Of a stretch of DNA of 64,000 nucleotides, positions 25,023 to 32,388 are shown one piece after another (within the stretch, counting starts at the first letter, position 1; every line of letters begins with the position of its first letter). The notes beneath the pieces are model-generated. The model was given only the letters and a program-made list of their open reading frames with translations. It was not told the origin of the DNA and made no database searches. The DNA lies in NCBI RefSeq assembly GCF_014649115.1, contig NZ_BMSK01000004.1, forward strand, positions 124,001 through 188,000, given 5' to 3'. A program made the translations under genes and the position numbers. This DNA is from Streptomyces eurythermus. Its GTDB lineage: Bacteria > Actinomycetota > Actinomycetes > Streptomycetales > Streptomycetaceae.

Positions 25023-25753
25023 GCGGGGTTCCTCCCGGCCGTGCTTGCAGGTGCGTCAGTGGAAATCTTGGGGATGAACGTCGTGCAGACGCCGTCGCCG
25101 TGCGCGATGGTCGCCAGTCGCTGGACGTGGGTGCCCAGCAGCTCCGCGAAGATCTCCGTCTCCGCCTCGCACAGCTGCGGGAACTGTTCCGCGACATGGG
25201 CGACCGGGCAGTGGTGCTGGCAGAGCTGCTCGCCGACCGGTGCGCTGCGCGCCGTAGCAGCGTACCCGTCCGCGCTCAAGGCCTTGGCCAGTGCTTCGGC
25301 GCGCTTGTCCGGGGTCGTGGCCTCGATCGCCCGGCGGTACGCGCGCGCCTGGGCGGCGACCCGGGCGCGGGCGAAGGCGGCGACCGCCTCGGGGCCGCCC
25401 TCCCGTTCGGCGATCCAGCGGAGCGCGTCCGCGGCGAGCTTGTCGTAGGACTGGTCGAAGGCGTCCCGGCCGCAGTCGGTGAGCGCGAAGACCTTGGCGG
25501 GGCGGCCACGCGTGCGCGTGCCGTACACCCGCTGCTCCCGGGCTTCCACGACGTCGTCGGCGACGAGCGCGTCCAGATGGCGCCGGACGGCCGCCTGGGT
25601 CAGTCCCAGCCGGCCGGCGAGTTCGGCGACGGTCGACGGCCCGTGGTCCAGGATGGAGCGCGCGACCCGGTTGCGCGTGGAGCGCTCACCGGTCGCTAGC
25701 TCCTCCTGAGGGGCCCCCGTGGGGGTCTCCCGAGCCTCGCCGACGTTTTTCAC
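25019..25753 (-). CDS. sufR: Fe-S-sensing repressor SufR
   Basis: This 244-residue DeoR/ArsR-type regulator has a winged HTH ([23 protein letters not shown]) followed by [18 protein letters not shown]. It has a C-terminal cysteine cluster (C-x3-C in QLCQHHCP, then QLCE and VCTTF) for a 4Fe-4S cluster. The start is set to GTG 25753 because a promoter (TTGTCA-18-AACAAT) places transcription start on this codon; a TTG at 25789 coincides with the -35 box and is rejected. It represses its own operon when clusters are abundant. Confidence 0.93.
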   Translation of the reverse strand: MKNVGEARETPTGAPQEELATGERSTRNRVARSILDHGPSTVAELAGRLGLTQAAVRRHLDALVADDVVEAREQRVYGTRTRGRPAKVFALTDCGRDAFDQSYDKLAADALRWIAEREGGPEAVAAFARARVAAQARAYRRAIEATTPDKRAEALAKALSADGYAATARSAPVGEQLCQHHCPVAHVAEQFPQLCEAETEIFAELLGTHVQRLATIAHGDGVCTTFIPKISTDAPASTAGRNPA

Positions 25754-25789
25754 AACGCCATTGTTGCGTAATTCCGCGGAGCCTGACAA
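25753..25789 (-). promoter_or_regulatory. suf operon promoter with overlapping SufR operator
   Basis: On the minus strand TTGTCA (25784-25789) and AACAAT (25760-25765) are 18 bases apart and lie six bases before GTG 25753, predicting leaderless mRNA. CAAC-AATGGC-GTTG (25753-25766) is a perfect 14-base palindrome. It matches the CAAC-N6-GTTG SufR site that I recall being reported in Streptomyces avermitilis. It covers the -10 box and the first base of the gene. Confidence 0.85.
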
Positions 25790-25825
25790 GCGGCCTCCGG
25801 ATCATCAGGCGGTGCCCTGCATCAC

Positions 25826-25839
25826 TTAGGCATACCTAA
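25826..25839. promoter_or_regulatory. Candidate iron box (DmdR/IdeR-like)
   Basis: TTAGGCATACCTAA is a perfect palindrome (5-base arms, 4-base centre). It agrees at 12 of 14 positions with the last 14 bases of the actinobacterial iron box (TTAGGCTCACCTAA). It lies in the sufR/acetyltransferase divergent region, about 35 bases upstream of the suf -35. The first five bases of a full 19-base box are not conserved, so binding is uncertain. Confidence 0.55.
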
Positions 25840-25936
25840 TCCGACCTGCGGAAACGATCTTCTGCTGATCATTCCAAATCGTTGCCCCGGTCGAATTCAC
25901 TGGCCACCCGGGACCCGGTCCGGAAGACTGCCGACC

Positions 25937-26752
25937 ATGCCCGCACCCCCTCCGACCGGCCCACTTGTCACTCGGGACACCCTCGCCACAGAGCTGCGCC
26001 TGCTGGGCGTCGAGACCGGCGAGACCCTGCTCGTGCACTCCTCGCTCAGCTCGCTCGGCTGGGTGAACGGAGGCGCGGTCACGGTCGTCCAGGGATTCCT
26101 CGACACGCTCGGTCCCGACGGCACGCTCGTCGTCCCCACCCAGACCGGCGACCAGTCCGACCCGGCCCTGTGGGAGAACCCTCCGGTGCCCCGGGAATGG
26201 TGGGACCGGATCCGCGCCACCATGCCCCCGTACGATCCGGTGATCACCCCCTCGCTCGGGGTCGGCGTGATCCCCGAGACCGTGCGGACCTGGCCCGGCG
26301 CCCTGCGCAGCGCCCACCCGCAGACCTCCTTCGCCGCGCTCGGTCCCCGCGCGCGGGAGATCACCGAGGGCCACGCCCCGGACTGCCGGCTCGGGGAGGC
26401 GAGCCCGCTGGCGAAACTGGAGAAACTCGGCGCCCGGGTGCTGCTGCTCGGCGCGGGCTACGACTCCTGCACCGCCTTCCACCTGGCCGAGTACCGGATA
26501 CCCGCGCCGCGCGTGGAGGTCGGCCGGCCCGCTCCCGGCGGCGGCTGGGAGACGGTGGTCGAGGTGTCGATCACCTCTGACCGGTTCGACGAGCTGGGGC
26601 ACGACTTCGAACGGGACCGGCCCGTCGTCCGCGGCCGGGTCGGCGGCGCGGACGCCCGGCTGTTCCCGGTGGCGGACGCCGTGGCCTACGCCGAACGATG
26701 GCTGGCACTGCACCGGCCACGCGAGGGGGACTTCCCCAACCCGCCCGTCTGA
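25937..26752 (+). CDS. AAC(3)-family aminoglycoside N-acetyltransferase
   Basis: The 271-residue protein matches the antibiotic N-acetyltransferase (AAC(3)) fold along its length. It has LLVHSSLSSLGWV, GPDGTLVVPTQTGDQSDP, YDPVITPSLGVGVIPE, RSAHPQTSFAALG, LGEASPLAKL and LLLGAGYDSCTAFHLAEYR. Such enzymes acetylate position 3 of 2-deoxystreptamine aminoglycosides with acetyl-CoA. In Streptomyces many are cryptic chromosomal relatives whose natural substrate is unknown. There is no biosynthesis cluster around it. No clear ribosome binding site precedes ATG 25937. Confidence 0.9.
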   Translation: MPAPPPTGPLVTRDTLATELRLLGVETGETLLVHSSLSSLGWVNGGAVTVVQGFLDTLGPDGTLVVPTQTGDQSDPALWENPPVPREWWDRIRATMPPYDPVITPSLGVGVIPETVRTWPGALRSAHPQTSFAALGPRAREITEGHAPDCRLGEASPLAKLEKLGARVLLLGAGYDSCTAFHLAEYRIPAPRVEVGRPAPGGGWETVVEVSITSDRFDELGHDFERDRPVVRGRVGGADARLFPVADAVAYAERWLALHRPREGDFPNPPV

Positions 26753-26769
26753 ACCGCGCGCGCTCTCCC

Positions 26770-26775
26770 TACACT
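26770..26775 (+). promoter_or_regulatory. -10 box of a leaderless promoter for the ABC exporter
   Basis: TACACT is followed by seven bases and then ATG 26783, with no Shine-Dalgarno. This predicts transcription starting at the A of the start codon. A weak -35 (GTCTGA) lies 17 bases upstream, at the end of the acetyltransferase gene. Confidence 0.6.
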
Positions 26776-26782
26776 CGGCCCC

Positions 26783-27760
26783 ATGCGAAGTGAGCCCGCC
26801 CGCCCGTCTCCCGACCACCACCCCTCAGGGAGACGCTTCGCGTCGCACCCGCTCATCGAGGTAGCGGCCCTGGTGAAGCGGTACGGCCCGAAGACCGCGG
26901 TGGACGGCCTCGACCTGGTGGCCCGGCCGGGCGTGACCGCCGTACTCGGCCCGAACGGCGCCGGGAAGACGACCACGGTCGAGACCTGCGAGGGGTACCG
27001 GAAGCCGGATTCCGGCACGGTGCGCGTCCTGGGCCTCGACCCGGTCCGGCAGGCCGCCGAGCTGCGGCCCCGCATCGGCGTGATGCTCCAGTCGGGCGGT
27101 GTGTACTCCGGCGCCCGCGCCGAGGAGATGCTCCGGCACGTGGCGAAGCTGCACGCGCACCCGCTCGACGTCGACGCCCTGATCGAACGCCTCGGCCTCG
27201 GCTCCTGCGGCCGGACGAGCTACCGCCGGCTCTCCGGCGGCCAGCAGCAGCGGCTCGCGCTCGCCATGGCCGTCGTGGGCCGCCCGGAACTGGTGTTCCT
27301 GGACGAGCCCACCGCCGGCCTCGACCCCCAGGCCCGCCGCGCCACCTGGGACCTGGTGCGCGACCTGCGCGCCGACGGCGTCTCGGTGATCCTCACCACG
27401 CACCACATGGACGAGGCCGAACAGCTCGCCGACGACGTGGCGATCATCGACGGCGGCCGGGTCATCGCCCAGGGCTCCCCGGAGGAGCTGTGCAAGGGCG
27501 GCGCCGAGAACACCCTGCGCTTCACCGGCCGCCCCGGCCTCGACATCGCCTCGCTGCTCAAGGCGCTCCCGGCCGACTGCACGGCCGCCGAGCTGACCCC
27601 GGGCGGCTACCGGGTGGTCGGCAAGGTCGACCCCCAGCTGCTGGCCACCGTGACCTCCTGGTGCGCCCAGCACGGGGTGATGCCCGACCGGATCTCGGTC
27701 GAGCGGCACACGCTGGAGGACGTCTTCCTGGAGCTGACCGGCAAGGAGCTGCGCTCGTGA
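26783..27760 (+). CDS. ABC exporter ATP-binding protein (DrrA-like)
   Basis: The 325-residue protein has Walker A GPNGAGKTT (56-64), signature LSGGQQQ (150-156), Walker B LVFLDEPTAGLD (170-181) and the switch histidine in ILTTHHMDEAEQ. The ~85-residue C-terminal extension is typical of DrrA-type exporters. It forms a two-gene exporter with the membrane protein encoded next, overlapping it by four bases. Substrate unknown; candidates are lipids or a drug. Translation is probably from a leaderless mRNA. Confidence 0.93.
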   Translation: MRSEPARPSPDHHPSGRRFASHPLIEVAALVKRYGPKTAVDGLDLVARPGVTAVLGPNGAGKTTTVETCEGYRKPDSGTVRVLGLDPVRQAAELRPRIGVMLQSGGVYSGARAEEMLRHVAKLHAHPLDVDALIERLGLGSCGRTSYRRLSGGQQQRLALAMAVVGRPELVFLDEPTAGLDPQARRATWDLVRDLRADGVSVILTTHHMDEAEQLADDVAIIDGGRVIAQGSPEELCKGGAENTLRFTGRPGLDIASLLKALPADCTAAELTPGGYRVVGKVDPQLLATVTSWCAQHGVMPDRISVERHTLEDVFLELTGKELRS

Positions 27761-28524
27761 CCGTGGGTACGTACACGCCGAAACCCGGAGCCGCCCCGCT
27801 CCCCCACATGATCGCGGCGCAGGCGGCGCTGGAGACGAAGATGCTGCTGCGCAACGGCGAGCAGCTGCTGCTGACGGTCGTGATCCCGACCCTGCTGCTG
27901 GTCCTCTTCAGCTCGGTCGACATCGTGGACACCGGCAAGGGCGAGGCGGTCGACTTCCTCGCCCCCGGCGTGCTGGCGCTGGCCGTGATGTCGACGGCGT
28001 TCACCGGTCAGGCCATCGCCACGGGCTTCGAGCGCCGCTACGGCGTGCTCAAGCGGCTCGCCTCCTCGCCGCTGCCGCGCTGGGGCCTGATGGCCGCGAA
28101 GACGGCGTCCGTGCTGGTCACGGAGGTCCTCCAGGTGGTCCTGCTGACCGTGATCGCCTTCGCGCTGGGCTGGTCCCCGCACGGCAACCCGGCCGCGGTC
28201 GTACTGCTGCTCGTCGTCGGCACCGCCGCCTTCTCCGGGCTCGGCCTGCTGATGGCGGGCACCCTGAAGGCCGAGGCGACACTGGCCGCCGCCAACCTGG
28301 TCTTCCTGCTGCTGCTGGTGGGCGGCGGGGTGATCGTGCCGCTGGAGAAGTTCGGCTCCGCGGGCGAGCGGATCCTGGGCCTGCTGCCCATCTCCGCCCT
28401 CTCCGACGGCCTGCGGGACGTGCTCCAGCACGGCGCCGGCATGCCCTGGGGCGACCTGGGCGTCCTCGCCGCCTGGGCGGTCGTCGGCCTGGCCGCCGCC
28501 GGACGGTTCTTCCGCTGGGAGTGA
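27757..28524 (+). CDS. ABC-2 type exporter permease (DrrB-like)
   Basis: The 255-residue protein has about six hydrophobic segments and the ABC-2 layout, including TGFERRYGVLKRLASSPLPRW in the first cytoplasmic loop and LLPISALSDGLRDVLQHG near the end. It starts at GTG 27757, overlapping the ATPase stop. Located just before ctaA, in the arrangement also seen near heme A synthesis genes in other actinobacteria; a link to cytochrome oxidase is possible but not shown. Confidence 0.92.
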   Translation: MTVGTYTPKPGAAPLPHMIAAQAALETKMLLRNGEQLLLTVVIPTLLLVLFSSVDIVDTGKGEAVDFLAPGVLALAVMSTAFTGQAIATGFERRYGVLKRLASSPLPRWGLMAAKTASVLVTEVLQVVLLTVIAFALGWSPHGNPAAVVLLLVVGTAAFSGLGLLMAGTLKAEATLAAANLVFLLLLVGGGVIVPLEKFGSAGERILGLLPISALSDGLRDVLQHGAGMPWGDLGVLAAWAVVGLAAAGRFFRWE

Positions 28525-28632
28525 CCCTCCGGACCCTCCCGTGAGCGGGAGCCCCGTCCGCGAGTGACCCGCCCGTGAGCAGGAACACCCCCATCGGAGT
28601 GACCCTCGTGAACGCGTGCACAAGCGGCGGCC

Positions 28633-28638
28633 TACGAT
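28633..28638 (+). promoter_or_regulatory. -10 box of a leaderless promoter for ctaA
   Basis: TACGAT is followed by seven bases and then GTG 28646. The ATG at 28637 overlaps this box and would be upstream of the transcript start if the box is right. No Shine-Dalgarno is seen for either codon. Confidence 0.5.
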
Positions 28639-28645
28639 GGTGCGC

Positions 28646-29647
28646 GTGCCTAAGCTGAACCGCGCCGACGCCGAAGCCGCCCTGCGCAATCCGCTCGCCT
28701 TCATCGCCGACCGCTGGACCCCGGACCCCCGGACCGTCCGGCGGGCGGCCCTCGCCGCGCTCGTCATGTCGGTGGTCATCGTGGTCACCGGCGGCGCCGT
28801 CCGCCTGACCGGCTCGGGCCTCGGCTGCCCGACCTGGCCCACCTGCACCGACGACTCGCTGACCACCACCCGGGCCATGGGCTTCCACGGGATCATCGAG
28901 TTCGGCAACCGCATGCTGACGTACGTGCTGTGCGCCGCCGTCGGCTGGGCGATCATCGCCGCGCGCTCCGAGAAGCCGTGGCGGCGCGGCCTGACCCGGC
29001 TGGGCTGGGCCCAGTTCTGGGTCGTCATGGGCAACGCCGTGCTCGGCGGCATCGTCGTCCTGGTCGGCCTGAACCCGTACACGGTCGCCGCGCACTTCCT
29101 GCTCTCCACGGCGCTGATCGCCATCGCGACGGTCATGTGGCAGCGCACCCGGGAGGGCGACGGGGCCCCGCGTCCGCTGGTCGGCAAGGCGGTGGCGCAG
29201 CTGGTGTGGTTCCTGGTGGCCGCGTCCGCGCTGCTCATCGCGGTCGGCACGGTGGTGACCGGGGCCGGGCCGCACGCCGGCGACTCCAGCGAGGTCGAGC
29301 GCATCCCCATCGACTGGGAGACCGTCTCCAAGCTGCACGCGGTGCTCGCCTGGATCGTGGTCACGCTGACGTTCGCGCTGTGGTTCGTGCTGAAGGCCGT
29401 CGACGCGCCGAAGGCCCCGCTGGCGCGCACCCGGGAGCTGTTCGTCGTCCTGCTGTGCCAGGGGGCCATCGGCTACGTCCAGTACTTCACCCACCTCCCG
29501 GAGGCCCTGGTGGCCGCCCACATGCTCGGCTCCACGGTGATGTGGATCTGGGTGCTGCGGGTGCTGCTGGCGCTGCGCGAGCGCCCCGAGGCCCCGCAGG
29601 ACGTGCCGGTGGCCCCGGCCGGGGTGACGGTCGGCTCGCGGGCCTGA
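28646..29647 (+). CDS. ctaA: Heme A synthase CtaA
   Basis: The 333-residue polytopic protein has eight hydrophobic segments. The paired-helix heme ligands are visible as histidines in FHGIIEFGNR, VAAHFLLS, SKLHAVLAW and VAAHMLGS. The extracellular cysteine pair is in GLGCPTWPTC. CtaA oxidises heme O to heme A for aa3-type cytochrome oxidase. GTG 28646 is chosen from the -10 position; ATG 28637 (three codons longer) is the conventional alternative. The heme O synthase ctaB lies 2.3 kb away on the other strand. Confidence 0.93.
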   Translation: MPKLNRADAEAALRNPLAFIADRWTPDPRTVRRAALAALVMSVVIVVTGGAVRLTGSGLGCPTWPTCTDDSLTTTRAMGFHGIIEFGNRMLTYVLCAAVGWAIIAARSEKPWRRGLTRLGWAQFWVVMGNAVLGGIVVLVGLNPYTVAAHFLLSTALIAIATVMWQRTREGDGAPRPLVGKAVAQLVWFLVAASALLIAVGTVVTGAGPHAGDSSEVERIPIDWETVSKLHAVLAWIVVTLTFALWFVLKAVDAPKAPLARTRELFVVLLCQGAIGYVQYFTHLPEALVAAHMLGSTVMWIWVLRVLLALRERPEAPQDVPVAPAGVTVGSRA

Positions 29648-29648
29648 G

Positions 29649-30416
29649 TCATCCGGCGCCGGCGCCCTCGACCAGGGCGTCGATCGCCGGCCCCAGAAAC
29701 GCCCGGGTCGCCCCGGCCCGCCGGGTGATCCAGTCGGCGCCGGCCGGGGCGGAGTCGTCGGCCGGGGCGGGGGCGGAGTCCTCGTACCGGCGGCGGGCGA
29801 TGTCCGCGACGACCTCGGCGGGCGCGCCGAGGCCCGGCAGCTCGGCCAGGGCCTCCCGTTTGGAGATCAGCCGGCCGTCGCGCAGGGTCACGGTGGCCCG
29901 GGCGAAGGTCAGCAGCCCCAGGTCCACCCAGACGTCCTGCCGCCACAGCCGGGCCTTGTCCACCGCCGGCCGCCAGAAGTCGCGCTGATCACGTACGACG
30001 AAGTCGCGCAGCTGCCCCTCCGGCACCGGCGGCAGCAGCCCGCCCGGCGGTTCCCCGTACAGCACCCGGCCGAAGTCGTGCAGCTCGCGCCGGGTGACAG
30101 GGGTGACCGGGCGGCGCAACAGGCGTCCGTGCGCCCAGGTGAGGTGCGGGCGGTCCGGGTCGTCCAGGGCGGCCGGGGTGAGATAGGAGCAGTGGAGCTT
30201 CGCCGCGAGGGGCCGCCGGCGCAGTCCGGTGTGCAGGGCGGCGACCCGGAAGGCGTGTGCCGGGCCGAGCGGGCCGGGCAGTACGGCGATGAGGTCGAGG
30301 TCGCTGCGCCCCTCCTGGTAGTCGCCGCCGGCCAGGGAGCCGTGCGCCCAGACGGCGCGGGGCCGCAGCGGCAGCAGGGCCTCCAGGAATCCGTCGAGCA
30401 GGGATGCGGTCGTCAT
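29649..30416 (-). CDS. Nucleotidyltransferase-domain protein (ANT/KNT-like)
   Basis: The 255-residue protein carries the pol-beta-type nucleotidyltransferase signature HGSLAGGDYQEGRSDLDLIAVL (residues ~27-48, counting from the chosen ATG), with the two catalytic aspartates in SDLDL. The C-terminal half is helical and could be the substrate domain of an aminoglycoside-adenylyltransferase relative. No substrate can be assigned. ATG 30416 is chosen by family-like N-terminus; a GTG 12 codons upstream is possible. It is convergent with ctaA, with the stop codons one base apart. Confidence 0.8.
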   Translation of the reverse strand: MTTASLLDGFLEALLPLRPRAVWAHGSLAGGDYQEGRSDLDLIAVLPGPLGPAHAFRVAALHTGLRRRPLAAKLHCSYLTPAALDDPDRPHLTWAHGRLLRRPVTPVTRRELHDFGRVLYGEPPGGLLPPVPEGQLRDFVVRDQRDFWRPAVDKARLWRQDVWVDLGLLTFARATVTLRDGRLISKREALAELPGLGAPAEVVADIARRRYEDSAPAPADDSAPAGADWITRRAGATRAFLGPAIDALVEGAGAG

Positions 30417-30569
30417 CCGGCCAGTCTCGACGGTCCACCGGAGCGTGTACACCCGGCGCGCGCATCGCCCTCCGCGCCCGGCCGGCCGGGCCGTCCGCCG
30501 GGCGCCCGAGAAGAGCCTCTTGCCGAAGCGCGCCCCGCGGCGAGGCCGCAGGGCGCCACAGCGGGCCGG

Positions 30570-30890
30570 TCAGCCGCCGATCTGGATACCGGCCATCCGC
30601 TTCCACTCGTACGGCCCCGTGGTCACCTTGGCCGCGAACTCGCCGTCGAAGGACTCGTGGACCGTGATACCGGACCGGGTCACCGCCTGCTCGGCGATGG
30701 CGTACGTGGGGGCCACCAGGTCGCCCCAGCCGCCGTCCTCGCCGACGAGGACGATGCGGGCGCCGCGTTCGCCGATGTGGGCGACCTGGCCCTCCGCGCC
30801 GCCGTGCGCCTTGGCGAAGGCGCTGATCCGGTGGGCGAGCCGGGACACCGTGCGCTCGGCCCTCGCGTCAACCTGCTGCGTGTCTGCCAT
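30570..30890 (-). CDS. Conserved small actinobacterial hypothetical protein
   Basis: The 106-residue soluble protein contains HIGERGARIVLVGEDGGWGDLVAPTYAIAEQAVERSG-like alpha/beta sequence and ends EWKRMAGIQIGG. I do not recognise a named family. The start at 30890 is set by TAGCAT placed seven bases upstream (leaderless promoter); there is no ribosome binding site. It stands between the nucleotidyltransferase and ctaB on the same strand. Confidence 0.75.
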   Translation of the reverse strand: MADTQQVDARAERTVSRLAHRISAFAKAHGGAEGQVAHIGERGARIVLVGEDGGWGDLVAPTYAIAEQAVTRSGITVHESFDGEFAAKVTTGPYEWKRMAGIQIGG

Positions 30891-30897
30891 GCCCAGG

Positions 30898-30903
30898 ATG
30901 CTA
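30898..30903 (-). promoter_or_regulatory. -10 box of a leaderless promoter
   Basis: On the minus strand TAGCAT is followed by seven bases and then ATG 30890. A partial -35 (TCGCCA) lies 17 bases upstream. It fixes the start of the 106-residue gene in preference to an ATG six codons further up. Confidence 0.6.
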
Positions 30904-30959
30904 CTCACCGGTAGATCGACTGGCGAGAGCAGGGCGCTGTGACGTACGCCCGGTGCGGC

Positions 30960-31943
30960 TCAGCGCAGGAACGGGTCCACCGCGACCGCCACGAACAGCA
31001 GCGACACATAGGTGATCGACCAGTGGAAGAGCCGCATCTCCTTCAACTTCGTGCCCGTGGCCTCGGACTTGGCCCGGTTCTGCAGCGCGTGCGCCTCCCA
31101 CAGCCACCAGCCGCCCGCCGCGAGGGCGACGGCCGTGTAGAACCAGCCGGTGTAGCCGAGGGGGGTCAGCAGCAGGGAGACGACGACCATCACCCAGCTG
31201 TAGATGACGATCTGCTTGGCGACCACCTTGTTGGAGGCGATGACCGGCAGCATCGGCACGCCCACGCGCGCGTAGTCCTCCTTGACCTTCATGGACAGCG
31301 GCCAGTAGTGCGGCGGCGTCCAGAAGAACATGACGAGGAAGAGGATGACCGGCGCCCACGACAGCGAGTTCGTCACGGACGACCAGCCGATGAGCACCGG
31401 CATGCAGCCCGCGATGCCGCCCCACACGATGTTCTGCGACGTGCGCCGCTTGAGGATCATCGTGTAGACGACGACGTAGAAGAGGAGCGCCCCGAGTGAC
31501 AGCCAGGCGCTCAGCCAGTTGACGGTCAGCCCGAACAGCAGCGTCGAGACGACCGCCAGGCTGATGCCGAACGCCATGCACTCGCGCGGGCTGACCATCC
31601 CGGTCACCAGCGGACGCTGGGAGGTGCGGTCCATCAGGGCGTCGATGTCCCGGTCGATGTACATGTTGAGCGCGTTGGCGCCGCCCGCCGACAGATAGCC
31701 GCCGAGGCAGGTGAGCAGGACCAGCTTCAGGTCCGGCACACCCTGCTGCGCCAGGAACATCACCGGAACGGTGGTGATGAGCAGCAGCTCGATGATCCGT
31801 GGCTTGGTCAGCGCCACGAACGCCTTGACACGGGCCCCCAACGGCCGGTGAACCGGGCCCTGGCTCGCACCACCGAGCACACCCTCCCCCAGGGCCTTGA
31901 GGGCCTGGGAGGGACCCCCAGGACGGGATTCGACGGCCGTCAC
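30960..31943 (-). CDS. ctaB: Protoheme IX farnesyltransferase CtaB (heme O synthase)
   Basis: The 327-residue UbiA-family prenyltransferase has about nine hydrophobic helices and both aspartate-rich motifs. The first is [18 protein letters not shown]; the second region is [20 protein letters not shown]. It adds farnesyl to heme b, giving heme O, which CtaA then converts to heme A. GTG 31943 has AGGGG five bases upstream and matches the usual N-terminus (TAVESRP); an ATG seven codons further out is possible. Confidence 0.94.
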   Translation of the reverse strand: MTAVESRPGGPSQALKALGEGVLGGASQGPVHRPLGARVKAFVALTKPRIIELLLITTVPVMFLAQQGVPDLKLVLLTCLGGYLSAGGANALNMYIDRDIDALMDRTSQRPLVTGMVSPRECMAFGISLAVVSTLLFGLTVNWLSAWLSLGALLFYVVVYTMILKRRTSQNIVWGGIAGCMPVLIGWSSVTNSLSWAPVILFLVMFFWTPPHYWPLSMKVKEDYARVGVPMLPVIASNKVVAKQIVIYSWVMVVVSLLLTPLGYTGWFYTAVALAAGGWWLWEAHALQNRAKSEATGTKLKEMRLFHWSITYVSLLFVAVAVDPFLR

Positions 31944-32388
31944 GCACACCCCTGACAGAGACATCCCAGCGAGCCTCCGCGCCGGACACTCCGGGTTACG
32001 GCTCGCGCGTACCACGCCACTTTAGACGTTGCCCATACCCCGGCCTTCGCGGGGGTGGGGTCGTGTTGGCGGGGCCCTCCGTACACACGTGCGCGGGCTC
32101 GCTCGGATGCGCCGGAAAAGGGGTGATCCAAAGGGTGATCCTCCGTGCGCGGGAAAGCTCTCCTGAGCGGTCAGATGAGCGGGTCCTTATTCATGTGCCG
32201 AATGCCGTTCCGCCCAGTCGACAGGCGGATCCCGGCGACTCCCGGCAGTCTTGAAACACTCGAAAAAACGCACGTCCTCACGGGGGTAGGCTCGACAACG
32301 ACCGGCGGGCGACAAGCCCCTCGGCGGCCGGTTCTGGCGTATGCCCGACGACCGGCGACCGACATGTGGAGAGGAGCCCTGACCCAGG
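31944..32388. other. Divergent promoter region between ctaB and tkt
   Basis: No gene is evident in 445 bases. GGGTGATCC occurs twice, three bases apart, near 32117-32137. A TAGGCT -10 candidate lies at about 32287-32292, ~95 bases before the tkt start, implying a sizeable leader. An A-run (GAAAAAACG) precedes it. GAGAGGAG near 32372-32379 is a distant ribosome binding site for tkt. Confidence 0.5.
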
